Source of the DNA: Mycogone perniciosa
Taxonomy: Eukaryota > Ascomycota > Sordariomycetes > Hypocreales > Hypocreaceae
NCBI GenBank assembly: GCA_025331125.1
Contig: JAOALB010000084.1
Span: 108,068-172,067 of the forward strand
Reading direction: 5' to 3'
DNA length: 64,000 nucleotides
The notes below the pieces were generated by a model. It saw nothing but the letters and a program-made list of their open reading frames with translations. It was not told the origin of the DNA and did no database searches. How positions within the stretch are numbered: the first letter of the stretch is position 1; every line of letters begins with the position of its first letter. The translations under genes and the position numbers were made by a program. Positions 21,139 to 33,345 of this stretch are shown in pieces.

Positions 21139-23268
21139 TCATAGCATGTGCGCTTCTGGTATGAAGCTATGGACGGTAGGGGGAGAATGGCCTGGAGATG
21201 GATTGGCGACACCTATGCTGCCGTATTGTTGAGCAGGAAGCTCAAAGGGCGGCAACGGACTCGGTAATTCCGAACTTTCCATACGGGACCCCATCTCGCA
21301 AGGTCCCATGGACGTTTGTGGGCTGATGCCGGATGCTCCCGCCGTGCTACCAACACTAAATCGAGTGTATGAAGTCTGCGTCATGCTCGATTGGCGCCGC
21401 TCCTCTCGACGACGGACGACCTTCCTGCCTATATGAAGCCACACGAAGAACACAAGCGCTAACCCCGCGGCGCTGGCAATGGCGATGCCGACGATAGCGC
21501 CGGTAGAGAGCCCCGAACCTGGAGGGGTCGGGTTCGGTGTCGGTGTCGACCAGTTGGTCGCAGCCGGGATGTGGCGTGTCGGCGAGCGCGTTGCAATTGA
21601 CGGTCTTCGTCCCAGTAGATCTTGGAGAGGCTTGTTACCCGAGTCAAATCCATCCTTGGGTCCCACAAGTGTCGCTCCGCCGTACTTATCACCACCAACA
21701 ACATTGTAGACATCATGAGGAACGACGTTAGTGGTCACGTTGGGGTCATATAAGTCCCAATATTTCGGATTATCGCCAGCGTTCTGGCTCGTCCCAGTCC
21801 AAAAGTTGTGCTGTGCCCATGCGTCATAGGCGAGATCGCAGGCATTAGAGTCCGTGTAGGTGCCGCCGATGACGAACAACTGCGACATCGACTTGACCAT
21901 GTTACAGGAAGCACTGTAATGACGATATTCCGGATTCAGCGTGGCGTTTCCATGGTGATCAGGATAAGCCTTGACCCAGATGAATGAGGGGAGGGTCAAA
22001 ATGTATACGTCGCTAAACGAGGTAGCGTTCACGACCGGGGGTGGTACACTCAGGCCTCCCCAGAGGTAGCTTTTTTGCTCATTTAGTATCACGCTTTATT
22101 ATATCATTGAGAATGGCATCGGCACTTACATGTTGAAGCTTGACTTGTCTGGTGCCCTGGCCACGTCAATACAGAATTGGCGTCTGTTTTGTGGTATCTC
22201 TCCGGTCGCCTTTTGAGTTGACCATGAGTTGCCCGTGGCATCAAACACAAAGATCTCGTCAAAAGGTTGGGGAGTTGTTGTGTCATTATCATATGGGCTG
22301 ACAATACCCCCCATGTATACGAGCAGCCCAAGATTATCACCAGCCGAAATCCATACCATTGCACCTTCGGCTCTCGGATCCTTGCCAATGGTAGCTGCGC
22401 GAGTGAATTTTTGTGTGTCGTAGGCGTATGTGTAGAAATCCGGGCTCATCGTTCGCGGCTGAGTCCACCCATCCATGGAAGTATTGCTTATCCACCCTCC
22501 GTAGTAATAACCCATACCAGTCTCCGATACACCTACACCAGCACCATACGAGGCAATATTTGGCGGAGGGCTCATATTGGGTGATCCAAAGTTATCCCAC
22601 TCGTCGTTGAGAATATCGTAGCTGAGAAGATGATAGGGCTCTTTTGGAGAACCGACCGTTCTTTCGCCGCCAAAGAGGTAAAATCTCTTATTAACGTCAT
22701 CGCCCCAGAGGACTCCCCCATAAACTGTCGGTATGCTATAAATTTGGGTCAGTATATCTTTCCAACTGGTGAATCTCAGGCGTAAATGTGGGCTTCATTG
22801 CAATCGCCTAGGGAGTGGATATGGCTTCCGTAAAGCAGCCTTTTGAGCTCCAAGAGTTGACTTGCCTGTCATTCTTGTTCAAGCTAATGTTGAGATCGGG
22901 CCAAGGGCCGCTAGGTCTGTCGACAAGCTTATTGAGGTCGTGATATCCCAGCCAGGTATCTCTATTGTTGGGTTATCCACACTCTCTGCGTCACCCCGTC
23001 GGGTTTACTCACTAGAATAATTTTTGTGATCTTGTTGGAAGTCGTCAAAGTTCACCCAACCACCATCGATATACAGCTTATCATCGATGACCGTTGCCTG
23101 ATGCGCAAATCTCCGACAAAAGTTGTCCCTGGGGTTTTTGGCAGTGAGACAATTAACGGTAAACCACAAAAGCAGTGTCAACACCGCTTGCTTTCGGTTA
23201 CCCAGCCATGATGGCGGGCGGATTGCGGTCGGCATCGACCCGACCAGATGCTCTACCAGATATTTCAT
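21139..23268 (-). CDS. Kelch-repeat, single-pass membrane protein
   Basis: Four exons on the minus strand: 23013-23268, 22866-22959, 22130-22735 and 21139-22069, giving 628 aa. The second intron (130 nt) begins GCAAGT and ends ATAG, a GC-AG intron. The others are GTGAGT...GAG, 53 nt, and GTAAGT...AAAAAG, 60 nt. The N-terminus has a hydrophobic signal-like segment (AVLTLLLWFTVNCLTA) followed by kelch motifs, including DKLYIDGGWVNF, VNKRFYLFGGER, GMGYYYGGWISN, GLLVYMGGI and MSQLFVIGGTYTD. A linker rich in S, T and P precedes one membrane helix (about residues 509-532, GAIVGIAIASAAGLALVFFVWL) and a basic KVVRRREERR stop-transfer, then a ~95-residue cytosolic tail. It is probably a cell-surface or secretory-pathway kelch propeller with ligand unknown. 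An alternative start is the second ATG at 23233-23235, which gives a tighter signal peptide. Confidence 0.78.
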
Positions 23269-23935
23269 CACTGGTCGCGTTGAAACTTTCGAGAAATGGT
23301 GCGCGGAGTTGAGAGGAGAGAAGCTGCACCCACTATATCCAACTCAGCTTTTGAGGCTCCTATGAGAACACCATCAAGACAGTAGGATTCATTAAGTTTA
23401 GATATACATACTGTATCTTCTGCATAGGTACGTCAGTCAACAGGCAGTGGCTTTGGCGGCCTCCACACTTTCTTTTACCAATAATCAACAGCGAATCGAA
23501 TTAAAAGCCCCCATGATACTTCAAGCTTATTTAAACTTTGTACCTCCCACTGTAGCCTCAAAGCCATGCCTTCATCGTTAGTGGTGATCTACCAACATCC
23601 AGGCCCGCCATCCATGCATCAGTGGCGTTTGAAGCACCGCCATCACAATTCCTCTTAATCCTTTTCCTTCCTTGGCCGGAAGATCCACGTAATTGCTTTT
23701 GGGGGGTATGAACTAGATAATGAATGTAGGAGAGGCATTCAAGGCTTAAAAGATCGCTGCTATCAAACAGCACAATCTTCAACCGAGAGAGAGTCAAAAT
23801 TACATCGCGAGTAGTATCCAGGCAATCCAACGCTGATGGGCTGAACTGCCTAAACGTCAGCATTATGTGGCTGCAACTTAAATAAATTTAAACTGAGCAA
23901 CCATTAATCGGCTAGCGTAAGCCCTGTGAGTGATG
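23269..23935. other. Intergenic upstream of the kelch gene
   Basis: A minus-strand open frame at 23558-23863 (101 codons, ATG start) has no recognisable feature and could be a gene relic. Nothing else is seen. Confidence 0.4.
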
Positions 23936-24478
23936 CTAGTCGGCCTCCTCGCGCATGTTGGCGTCTCTTTGCATGGTGACGATTTGCGTTCTCAGGTTAG
24001 ATGTCCGGCTCTCTAAGTCTGCAATTCGGCTAAGGTGCGTGTTGATTTTGAAACCGACTTTAACTTCCTCAATGTCTACATCGATGTGATATCTTTCCGG
24101 GATTTGCTGTATGTGGATAGCATCGGTGATTTTTGATAGTGTCTTTATCTGGGCTTTAAAAGCTTCCAAATCGATATCTTGCAAGGGCATAATTGGGCTT
24201 GGTCTTCTGTCTGGAAGTGTCATCTTTCCCCCAATACCAAGTCCCGAGGGATATTTGGACAGTTTATCCTCTGCGCGGGTGTTGCGTTTTTGTCTCTTTG
24301 TCGCGCTTAAGGACACTTCATCAGCATTATCGCCATTGCCTCGTTTGTTCTCTGCTACATTTGGTGTCTACTTTTTCTAATTCGGAGTTGTCGCTAGAAG
24401 AAATCCCTCATCTTCGTCGTTGCCATGTGCATTTTTTGTTGTCTCCACATCCCCCAAGACTGACGGTCTTGATGTCAT
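23936..24478 (-). pseudogene. Unrecognised small gene broken by two TAG codons
   Basis: From ATG at 24476-24478 one frame runs 181 codons to a stop at 23936, interrupted only by TAG at 24377-24379 and at 24368-24370. Sequence on both sides has the same charged, hydrophilic character: an acidic N-terminal part (AHGNDEDEGF), a basic segment (SATKRQKRNTRAEDKLSKYP) and a C-terminal heptad-like region (HLSRIADLESRTSNLRTQIV) suggesting a coiled coil. CAG-to-TAG changes are what repeat-induced or deamination-type C-to-T mutation would produce. A short intron removing both stops is not evident, because no good GT donor precedes them. An intact 126-codon downstream frame could still be made from an alternative exon. 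The family is unknown. Confidence 0.45.
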
Positions 24479-25126
24479 TACATGTTTACTAGAACAAAAT
24501 ATCTCATGATGTGACAACCCTAAACTATAAACTATGACTGACTATATTCGCATTGCTATCTACAGTGATGCACGGCAAATTCCATAATTGTAAATGTATA
24601 CATGATAGTTGCGCAAGTCTACACAAAATGATAACAGGTTTGCAGTCTTGGGCGCATTATCTCAAAAGCCAACAGGAATCGAGGGGCCAACCTCGATAGA
24701 GATGAGCACGGTGAGTGGATTGACTCAGGGCAGTGACAAAAACAAGCTGCGATTAGAAATTTACTTCGATGATACCACGGTTTATTTCTTGACTGAAAAT
24801 AATAAGCAGCGCAACAGACTCTACAGATATTGCTGTGATAAGAGTCTCTAAAGAAGGCTCAAACGTCGCAAAGATTACATTTTCACAATTCTAAATAATT
24901 AGCCACTGGTTTTTAGCAGTAGAAGAAAGATTTATTAAAAATTCTGCCTGTTCCAGCTTGAGCATTTCATTGGGTGACCAATGCCCGCAGGGGAAAGGCA
25001 GGTCGTAAATTTAAAGAAACGCAGGGTTTGGGGCATAGGAACTGGCAACACCATCTCGTAAACCCCCCATAACGCCCCAAGAATATGTATGTAGATGGAG
25101 TTTGATGCTTAGAGCCCCAATTCAAT
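24479..25126. other. Intergenic, probably transposon debris
   Basis: AT-richer sequence between the broken small gene and the transposase relic. No convincing frame or left terminal repeat of the transposon is found here. Confidence 0.4.
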
Positions 25127-25852
25127 TCAACCTCTTGCGCTGTTTAGATTTGGCGGTTCATCAATGGAAATCCCAGCATTACGGAAGTGACCCTTAGCAC
25201 TGCCCTTTCGCTTACCCACAGCGCCAACACACTCTTCTAAGAAGACTCCAAAATCATGCTTGATTAAATCCTCATATCTGTCCCAGACCTCTCTGATATA
25301 GTTCTTAATTTCTCCGAAGAACTCCTCAATTGGGTTCAGATCGGGCGAGTAGGGTAGCAAGTAAAGCAGCACCACTCGCATAACTGCCGCACCCGTTCTG
25401 AGTGATATATTAAGGCGTTGTGCATGATCAAGACAGACCTTGGCTCTAACCATTTGCTACAGTAAAGTAAAGGCTTATCGATAAACCTCTCAAATATTTC
25501 ACTATCCGTTGAGCCCTCAAATACTCGGAAATGGAGCCCAACCCTCGCGCTTAGTCCCAATATCCTTATCGCATCCCCTCTTATCCATAAAAACCATCCG
25601 GAAAGGAAAAATGATCTCCTATGTATGAATAGATTTGTTGGCTTGCAGGTGTAGGTTTCGCTCTTTCGCAACGTTTCGTGCAGCCTTCTTCCTGTAATTA
25701 GTACCCTTTAAGGCTCGACTTGTGCTGAAACGTATCACATTATTGACCAGCTTGGCTAGATTATCATCAGTGGGCACTTGACCACCTTGTAGCTCAGTGT
25801 AGATTGCATCCTCGATCAGGCGTCGCTCGGCGAGCGCAAGATTTGGTGCCAT
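25127..25852 (-). pseudogene. Degenerate Tc1/mariner-type (DDE_3) transposase
   Basis: Three frame-shifted pieces read in order on the minus strand. 25852-25619 starts MAPNLALAERRLIEDAIYTE, the usual N-terminus of fungal DDE_3 transposases. 25671-25336 includes RVFEGSTDSEIFERFI and VLIMHNALIYHSERVRQLCE. 25453-25127 includes YLLPYSPDLNPIEEFFGEIK. The block normally reading IMDNA has H in place of the second catalytic aspartate, and the first catalytic region is missing. The third acidic residue (NPIEE) is kept. At about 240 codons it is far shorter than the ~350-400 usual. With at least two frameshifts and a lost catalytic residue it cannot encode an active enzyme. A candidate terminal repeat lies about 150 bp beyond its 5' end, at 25999-26023. 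Confidence 0.8.
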
Positions 25853-25998
25853 TTTCGTAGATGTGGTGATTTTTGACGAGTACTCCGTACATGGGTCAGA
25901 GTCGCATGTAGCTTAAGTTCCCAGTGTGCACAAGCAACTAATAGGCACTGTGGGATACATATCCGTGCGCTTGGATTTTTAAAAGAGTTTACTTGGAC

Positions 25999-26023
25999 AG
26001 GACGGCGATTTCGCTCCTAGCTG
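25999..26023 (-). repeat. Transposon-end-like 25-mer, right copy
   Basis: Reverse complement reads CAGCTAGGAGCGAAATCGCC then GTCCT, with TA just outside (26024-26025). It lies close to the 5' end of the transposase relic, where a terminal inverted repeat is expected, and matches the 20086-20110 sequence in inverted orientation. Confidence 0.55.
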
Positions 26024-29000
26024 TACCGTCGCATCATAGAGCTCTGTGAGTGACAAGGTGAACTGAGGGAGTATTACTGCCTCGCACAGTATTGAATACA
26101 TCCCCTTTGAAGTTTTCCATTTTGGGATGTGTTTGGCATGTGAGTCACACATAACAAATAAATACAGGTCATTTTGGAACAGTACTCGGTACTTCCGATG
26201 CAACAAGCAAACTTGATCCCTTTGTTGACTTTGGATTGCGTTCTTCTGGGTCCACTCCGTATGTTAATACTAATTATGAAACTTTTGAGTTATGCATCAT
26301 CAGCACTTCTTTGTTAAAGGTTGCGTTGTTTTGTTCATGGCTGGATTGAATGCTTCGTTTGTCAGGCTATCCAAGCAACCCGGTCTGACCAACCAAACCT
26401 CATTTCTATTTCCATCTTCTTGGTACATACAATATTGCTAGGCATTCTACTTCGTATCTCAGTTGCTTATGGTATTTAACAGCGTTCTGGGGTGCTCCTC
26501 TCTGTTCACCATGCTGACTTCGGAATTTGGTACTTAGTATGTAGGGTAGGCACGGGCGGTTGAAGCTAGAGCGCATTCCATGACTTCAGTTGGATAGACA
26601 TATACTTAAAAACAATAGTATTTACTGACTTCGAGCTACAAACTGTAGCTCTGTATCTTTGGCTTCCTTTTTTGGCCTTACTTAAATGTGTTTGTGGCTC
26701 ACAAGTCCAGTAAGTCTGGTCGCCCGCAAACCACTTACACGAATGTGCCACCTACCCCCGCCTGATTGAAATACAGTAAAATCATGAAGCAACGGACCCA
26801 TCAAAGAGGGAGAAAAGGGAATTAATCGCCAAAGATATTTAGGTTGAACTGTCTATAGGATGAACACTATTAAAGCTCAATTTTGTGGTATCCTATCCAT
26901 GCTACACCGGCGACAGTGAAATCCTTGGGCATCCGAGGTTCCCGGTTTCAACTGGAGATATCAACGTAGCACTCAAAAACAGCGTGATCATGCATGTATA
27001 CTACTTGTTTGAGCACCACCGCGTTCCCGTTCCCATAGACCAAAAGCCAAAGCACATATAATCGATGGGCATGAAATCTCCATGTAGCCTCGTAGGGCGC
27101 GCAGTCTCTACCTCCTTGGCACTAGCACGCAAGGAGTTCTTTCGGGGGAAAATTGCCAAGTAACCGAGCTCCGGCCTTCGGTCTTCGCGTTGCTTCTCCA
27201 TTCGGCCCCGTTTGCAAGCGATAATTCCGACCCGGGATGCGGGGGATGTCACTCGCCCCGGACTCTGATGTCATTCCCGGAATCGGCGCATGATACATAC
27301 ATCATCGAGAGGGGAGCTTGAGTGCTTGTTTTTAGAATTCGTATTCCTTTGCATGCAGCTAATCTCAGAAACAAGGGTAACCTGTGAAATTGAACTCCTG
27401 GGGTATAGGATCGCAAGGAAATGCTGGAGGCCGTGACCGGAGCCGAGTCAGAATCGATGTAGTAGTAGTATTATTCTCCGGTGTAGTATTACTATTTGTA
27501 TTCAGCCTGATTGAGTTTACTACTAAATTCAGCAATCATGTGAACAAACAATCCGGGGTAGTTACCAGTAGCCAAAATAGCCATGATTAGTAGTCTTACT
27601 ATTCCGTATTATCCGTAGTACGGAGTACGAAGTCCTTCGTGCCAACTCCGTACTCTGTATGAGGCGGTAGGTAGAAGGAGGTGATCCACAATGCAACTAA
27701 AGAAAAATGCCGTGCAAGTCGTGGCATGATGCTCTGAAGATACAGGCTGTCTATGGTGGTGTATTGACTGTGGGATCAGGCAACCTTGTCCAGGGCCAGA
27801 CGATCAATGCTACTGCCTGTTGGTCAATAAAACTGCCCCTACACAAAATAACGCAATTCCAGAAAATTGATGAAATGACTTTCAATCTGTTACGTCCATC
27901 CAGGTTGTTGAAATGACGCTCGGCTTAAGACGGGGCCTCCCATCTCGGCTTAAGAAAGCGTGGCTCTTCTTGGGCGCGTGTTAGTCAGCGCACGGATTCG
28001 TATTTACGAGTAATAATACCTCGTACGGAGTAGCACTTCAACCTTGGTGAGATTATCGTGAATCTACCGTCGAATACGGAATGTTGGCGGAGACTATTGG
28101 AGTGGTCTCACAGAGCCCTACGATGACGCTATTTCGTTTGACAAAAGGCATTTGTAAATTCCCAATGGTTCATCATTGGGGGCTGTCCAATCGGATTTGG
28201 TAACGATGGGAGCTGTCTAGTTCTTGAGCCAGCTATTTGTTACGGCTAAAAGGGCTAAGACGAAGCTCTTGATGTATCAACGATCCTGTGACCCATTGAG
28301 CAGGAGTGTCTATTCTCACGACTTTTGGGGGAGGGGTTAATATGTCACTGCTTCCTTAATCCATGTCAAAATGGCGCCTTACGGAGTACTTTGTACATTG
28401 CGCAGGATCCCAATGGATCGACAGTGCATGTTGCAATTTTCACTGCATCGTGCGTTATAAAATACGACGCTATGTACGAAGTACGAAGTGCTCGTGGATA
28501 CTCCGTAGCATCGACAGTCTCGGCCTGGCAACCGGGCAACCCTGAAAACCAATCGCGGGAACGGGAAACCGGGCCGTGATGGATGTCTAGAACTACCAAA
28601 CAATGAACACGCTGCTTGTCGTACGTAATGAATAGGAGCCCAAAGAGCCAATTTTTTGCACAAGGCAGCAAACAATGCCTGTTTTTCTTGCTTGCTTGAT
28701 GCAAGATGCAAGGGACATCTGCCGGTTGTACTCGTATATCGTCGTTTGAGTGGCTGATGCCATCCCGAGGTGGATTGATTGCCTGTTTTTCAGACCACGT
28801 GTTTACATATACCGTACCATTGAAAAGGAGGTTTAAAAAATAGACGTACGAAGTACGAAGTAATGCTAGTACTGCTAGTAGTAACCCACCGACCACCTTG
28901 CAATATGGGGATGCAAAAATAGGGGGATACAGGAGAATTTTTTTTCTTGCTCATGTTTGTGGATTCGATCGAATCGTTGGTCGCGGCAAGACCATGCCTT

Positions 29001-31872
29001 GCGGTGATGAATGGAGTCGTTCCATCGTGCGGCCATCGTCGGGCTAAAAACTTTTTCTGACTAAGATCCACTGAAGGAGAGAAAAGTAGAAAACAGGAAA
29101 ATTATAGGAGAAGCTGCTACTATTATGCGGTGACCGGCTCGGCTGTTCAGGAGCCTACTTGGAATTCATTGAGAGTTGGAGCTTGCTATTACTCACTCAC
29201 TGAGGCGGTAGCTCTTAAATGGCAATAAAGTGAGATGTTGCAAAGTACTCCCTCCGTAGATACTCTAGTCTTGACTGTTTATAGAAAACACCTTGAGAGC
29301 TGCACAAGAGCAGCTACTATTGGTTAGTGGTACTCCATAATAATAGCCAGTCTCTCATGGCTAGCCGGAAGAGGCGCTTCTTCGGCTGTCTAGTAGCCGA
29401 CTTGGGTTGTTCGGGAGAGTGACTTGCAAGAAAAAAAAAAGGCCAAAAAATTGGAAGTGCAGATGACCTGACGAACCGACGTCTCCACCCAATACTACCA
29501 TGCAAACTTAGAAAACATGGAACCGGCAGGCATACCGTCTTTCCCCCGAGAACGGGTCCCATCCCGGCATGTAAATTGTACTTCGTACATACCGCTGTGA
29601 ATCGTCCGTCGTATGGTGTTTGCGTGTCATGTTGAATACTCGTATTCTTAGTACCAAGTACGAAGTAGCCTACGAAGTACTTTTTCTAAGTTTGCTGTTG
29701 CGACCGACTATTTGGCGAGTTTGGCGAGTGGCTTTCAGGCGTTCAAGCCAAGGATTGATTGGTATTATAAATACCGAAGTTTTTAGAATTAGTAAGAAAG
29801 AAAGCCTCATACTTGGATGTAGTATGTAGTTTGTATGTAGTCTGTTTGCGCCCTTAACTAAAGTGAAACGCCTTTGATGTCAATGCCGTTTGGAAGGCGT
29901 CTTGTCGGTTGTTCAGGAGTCACAGGTACGGGCCACCATCGGCCGGAACCCTGCGGATCGATCGAGATGCGCAAAGTAGCCGTAACCTTGGCTGGCATGA
30001 CTGCGACTGACCTTTGGGCCGATGCAAAGGGAGTCACAGGCGGTCTCGGGGGTCATCACGCCACTAAATCCCCCACTGACAACACTGACTTGTCAGGCTT
30101 GTCAGCATGTTTTAGCGATTAATGCTGACACATGTGGACATGACATGAGAAGGCTCTCTTGAGCAGGTTCCTTAGGTACTCCCAAGTACTGATACGGACC
30201 TGCGCATGCGCCGGCGTCCATTGGCTCGCATTCGGCATTTCCCAGTCCTGGAAATGCTGCTGTAATCCACACCTCCTCATATTGGAATTTGGTCAGCCGA
30301 CTGTCATGGCTTGACCATACTCGTATAGGTACTTGCAGTGAGAAGCCGATGTACTTTGTGCCATTACACAACTGACGAGCTGTCTTTGAGTGCGCGCGCC
30401 CTACGCCATGTCAAACATGTGCCAATAAACCCTAAATGTAACTTCAGTCAATACTAATACTACCATTAAAGACCGGTACCGGCGTCTTTCTGCTAGGAGG
30501 ATTAGGAATCAGAATTGCAAATACTACCAAGAGTACGGAGTAGTAATTGGTAACATAGGTAGGCGTCAGGAGGTCTTACGGGGGGGACATGTTTTCTGGA
30601 TTGAGTTGCAAATACCATACACTTCATGCAGGACCGATCGAGATTTATGGAAAATGGAACATGCTGTTACATAGTACAGTAAGATGCAGAGAAGCTCCAT
30701 TTTTTGGAAAAGAAAAGATTTTCATCGCCGCCAAGCTGGCACGTTTCCCGAGTAAAACACAATTAAAACCGAGCCATTTCCAGTGAGGTTGTTAAAAAAA
30801 CGTGCATACTCCGTACAGTGAGTGCTACAAGGCGATGGGACAAGGGTGATATGGCGTCTCCACCAAAAAAAAAAAAACTCCCTAAAGACAAACAGGTCGT
30901 GAAGCGGCATCGACATCCGTGCGCCTTGTTCTTCTCCACGCAAACAAGTGCCCCCCACCAGCCAGAAGGCGGCTGAAGGCCGAAGACGACGAAATGGAGA
31001 CGCGTATCCGGAACGTCTTTCATGGACCTGACATGGACATGGACATGGACATGGACAAAGGTACGAGGTACCTGGCGGGGCCACCAGTGACACATAGTTT
31101 GCCAACCGCCGCATGCCGAACAGGAGGCCATTAAGCCATATTTATAAGGAACGGGATGCCCTCGGGCTTTTTTCTCACGATCAAGATACCCGTTTTATCT
31201 GGACATCTTTTCCATACGATTTGATTGATACCCCAGTGGAATTTGTTCATTCTTGGCAATTGCATCTGAACGCTACCCGTTGCCACTGATACCCGCGCCC
31301 AAGACCACTTACACGTACACCATACACACGACCATCCGTCTACTACTAGTACTCCTCGACGACCCAACGGCGAAAGACAATACTCTTTACTTGGATCAGA
31401 TAGCTGAACCTGCCATTGGTCTCATCTATCCGATTTTGCGGCGAACCTCTGCGAGAACAAGGTTGAAGCCGGTGGCTTTTGCTAGTATCGCTAGTATCGC
31501 TATTAGTATTCATCTCCAACTCCGCCAACTGCCAATCCCGACTATCGGCGCCTCGTTTGGGATCACCAGACCGTAAGCCAAGAGTTCTTCGCTTACAAGC
31601 CCCCCCTGGCGTCAGTGCATCACCTATAGAGAGGGGTGGACTGGAATTATTTATCTGGCGACGACAGCCTGAAATACAGGCAGAGGCTGGAGAGAGGAGT
31701 GAACCGAGTGAGCGAGAGGGAGAGGAGAGAGGAACAGGAAACCGAGCAACGGCTTGTTCCATCTCAGCATTTCAGCATTTCAGCACCTCAGCCATCCTCC
31801 TCGCCACGTATATATATCCCTGATATCGACCACTCCAAACGACCGTTTCAAGCAACCTCAACAACCGCAACC
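26024..31872. other. Long gene-poor region rich in short palindromic motifs
   Basis: Almost 6 kb without a gene I can support. It is the densest area for the short dispersed motifs: ACGGAGTA or its complement near 26254, 27619, 27645, 28023, 28380, 28499, 30533 and 30808; TACGAAGTA or its complement at 28475, 28847, 28854, 29579, 29659 and 29671. The open frame at 28366-28896 (-) spans several of these motifs and is not called. A degenerate hexamer repeat lies at 31030-31056. The last 700 bases are the arrestin promoter and leader, rich in CT and CA. Confidence 0.45.
31030..31056 (+). repeat. Hexanucleotide microsatellite (GACATG)n
   Basis: Four and a half tandem copies of GACATG. It lies upstream of the arrestin gene in non-coding DNA. 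Confidence 0.85.
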
Positions 31873-33345
31873 ATGCCCCACCTCGTCTCCAACTTCCTGC
31901 GCAACACGACAGGCCCAATCCCCCACATCAAAGCTGTCTCGCGATCTCGAAACAGCTCGCGGAGCAACTCTCGGAACCCATCTCGCAACACCAGCCCCCA
32001 TGCCTCAGACAGCGAGGACCATTCGGTCAAGATGTCCGATGTCGCCGAGGCCGTGAAGAAGCACCATCTGCTGTCGCTGCACTTTGGCCGCTCATCAAAG
32101 GACCACCACCAGCAGGAAAAGTACACCCCCGTCACCATTGACTGGAGCATCGAGAGCCCGCCCGTTGTCTTCCACGGCTCCCCGGAGGAGAGCACTGGCG
32201 CGTTGATCTCGGGACTGCTGTTCCTCAATGTCAAGGAGGACCTGGTCGATGTCGAGAGCCTTGTTGCGACCCTGAGCCTGAACGTCACACAGAAGCGGCC
32301 ATTCCAGAGCAGCTGCGCTGATTGCCAGACCCAAACCACCGAGCTGGAGGCCTGGAAGCTCTTGGCACATCCCACTCCCCTGCGGAAGGGCAAGCACCAA
32401 TTCCCCTTCTCCGTCTTGCTCAGCGGCCATCTCCCCGCCTCAATGGACACGCCCATTGTTTCTATCAGCTATGGCTTCAAGGCTGAAGCCATTGTCCTTC
32501 CCAGCCCCAGCGCCAATACCGGCGCTAACGGCAGCTCCGCGACGATTAAGTTCGAGCGGACCTTGGACGTTAAGCGATCGCTGCCAGAGCCCCTCTATCC
32601 TCACAACTCTATCCGCGTGTTCCCTCCCACGAACATCAAGGCTGCCGCAAACTACATGTCTGTCATTTACCCCACTGGCAGCAACAAGATGACGCTGAAG
32701 CTGGACGGATTGATGACCCACAACGAAAAGTTCAAGACTGTCGACCTGTGGAAGCTCAAGAAGCTCACCTGGAAGCTGGAAGAAACTGTCAAGACCGTGG
32801 CGCCCGCGTGTGAGAAGCACAACCCGGGCTCTGTGGAATCTGCCGCCAAGGGCCTTCCCCGCAGCGAGACTCGAATCATTGGCGAGAAGACACTTCTCGA
32901 GGGATGGAAGTCGGACTTCAGCGGCAGCGACGGCATTGTGGACATGGAGTTTGACTTTTGTGTCAACATGCGCAAGCCCAACTCCAACGAGCTCAAGTAC
33001 GCGTGCAACACCAAGACCCAGGACGGCACCGAGGTGACCCACTCGCTCATGCTTGAGCTTGTGGTCTCCAAGGAGTATGCGCCCGAGGGCAAGGCACACA
33101 TCTCACACCAGACTGGCACCGGACGGATCCTGCGGATGCACTTTGCCGTTGTCCTGACTGACAGCCCGGGACTGGGAATTAGCTGGGATGATGAGGCGCC
33201 GCCTGTTTACCAGGATGTGCCTCCGAGCCCTCCGGGATACCAGTTTGACGAAGCCCCGATTGAGTACGACGATCTGGAGGAGCTGGAGGCAGCTCGGGCA
33301 GCTACCGCTCCAAACAGTCGACGACCCAGTCAGGTAGAATTATAA
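31873..33345 (+). CDS. LDB19/ART-type alpha-arrestin
   Basis: Single exon, 490 aa, starting at the first in-frame ATG (31873, context caaccATGcc). The frame is open further upstream but without an ATG. The N-terminus is basic and serine-rich (SRSRNSSRSNSRNPSRNTSP). An arrestin beta-sandwich of the LDB19 type follows: VTIDWSIESPPVVFHGSPEESTGAL..., then KGKHQFPFSVLLSGHLPAS and LYPHNSIRVFPPTNIKA. Two PPxY motifs at residues 443-446 (PPVY) and 453-456 (PPGY) near the C-terminus should recruit the WW domains of a Rsp5/HulA ubiquitin ligase. Such adaptors bring the ligase to plasma-membrane transporters to trigger their endocytosis. GC-rich at third positions, and apparently intact. Confidence 0.88.
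   Translation: MPHLVSNFLRNTTGPIPHIKAVSRSRNSSRSNSRNPSRNTSPHASDSEDHSVKMSDVAEAVKKHHLLSLHFGRSSKDHHQQEKYTPVTIDWSIESPPVVFHGSPEESTGALISGLLFLNVKEDLVDVESLVATLSLNVTQKRPFQSSCADCQTQTTELEAWKLLAHPTPLRKGKHQFPFSVLLSGHLPASMDTPIVSISYGFKAEAIVLPSPSANTGANGSSATIKFERTLDVKRSLPEPLYPHNSIRVFPPTNIKAAANYMSVIYPTGSNKMTLKLDGLMTHNEKFKTVDLWKLKKLTWKLEETVKTVAPACEKHNPGSVESAAKGLPRSETRIIGEKTLLEGWKSDFSGSDGIVDMEFDFCVNMRKPNSNELKYACNTKTQDGTEVTHSLMLELVVSKEYAPEGKAHISHQTGTGRILRMHFAVVLTDSPGLGISWDDEAPPVYQDVPPSPPGYQFDEAPIEYDDLEELEAARAATAPNSRRPSQVEL

Noticed and set aside
28366..28896. 176-codon minus-strand frame with hydrophobic start
   Set aside because: Built across several copies of the short dispersed motifs, and no family resemblance.
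31636..31872. N-terminal extension of the arrestin
   Set aside because: The frame is open but has no ATG before 31873; it is leader sequence.
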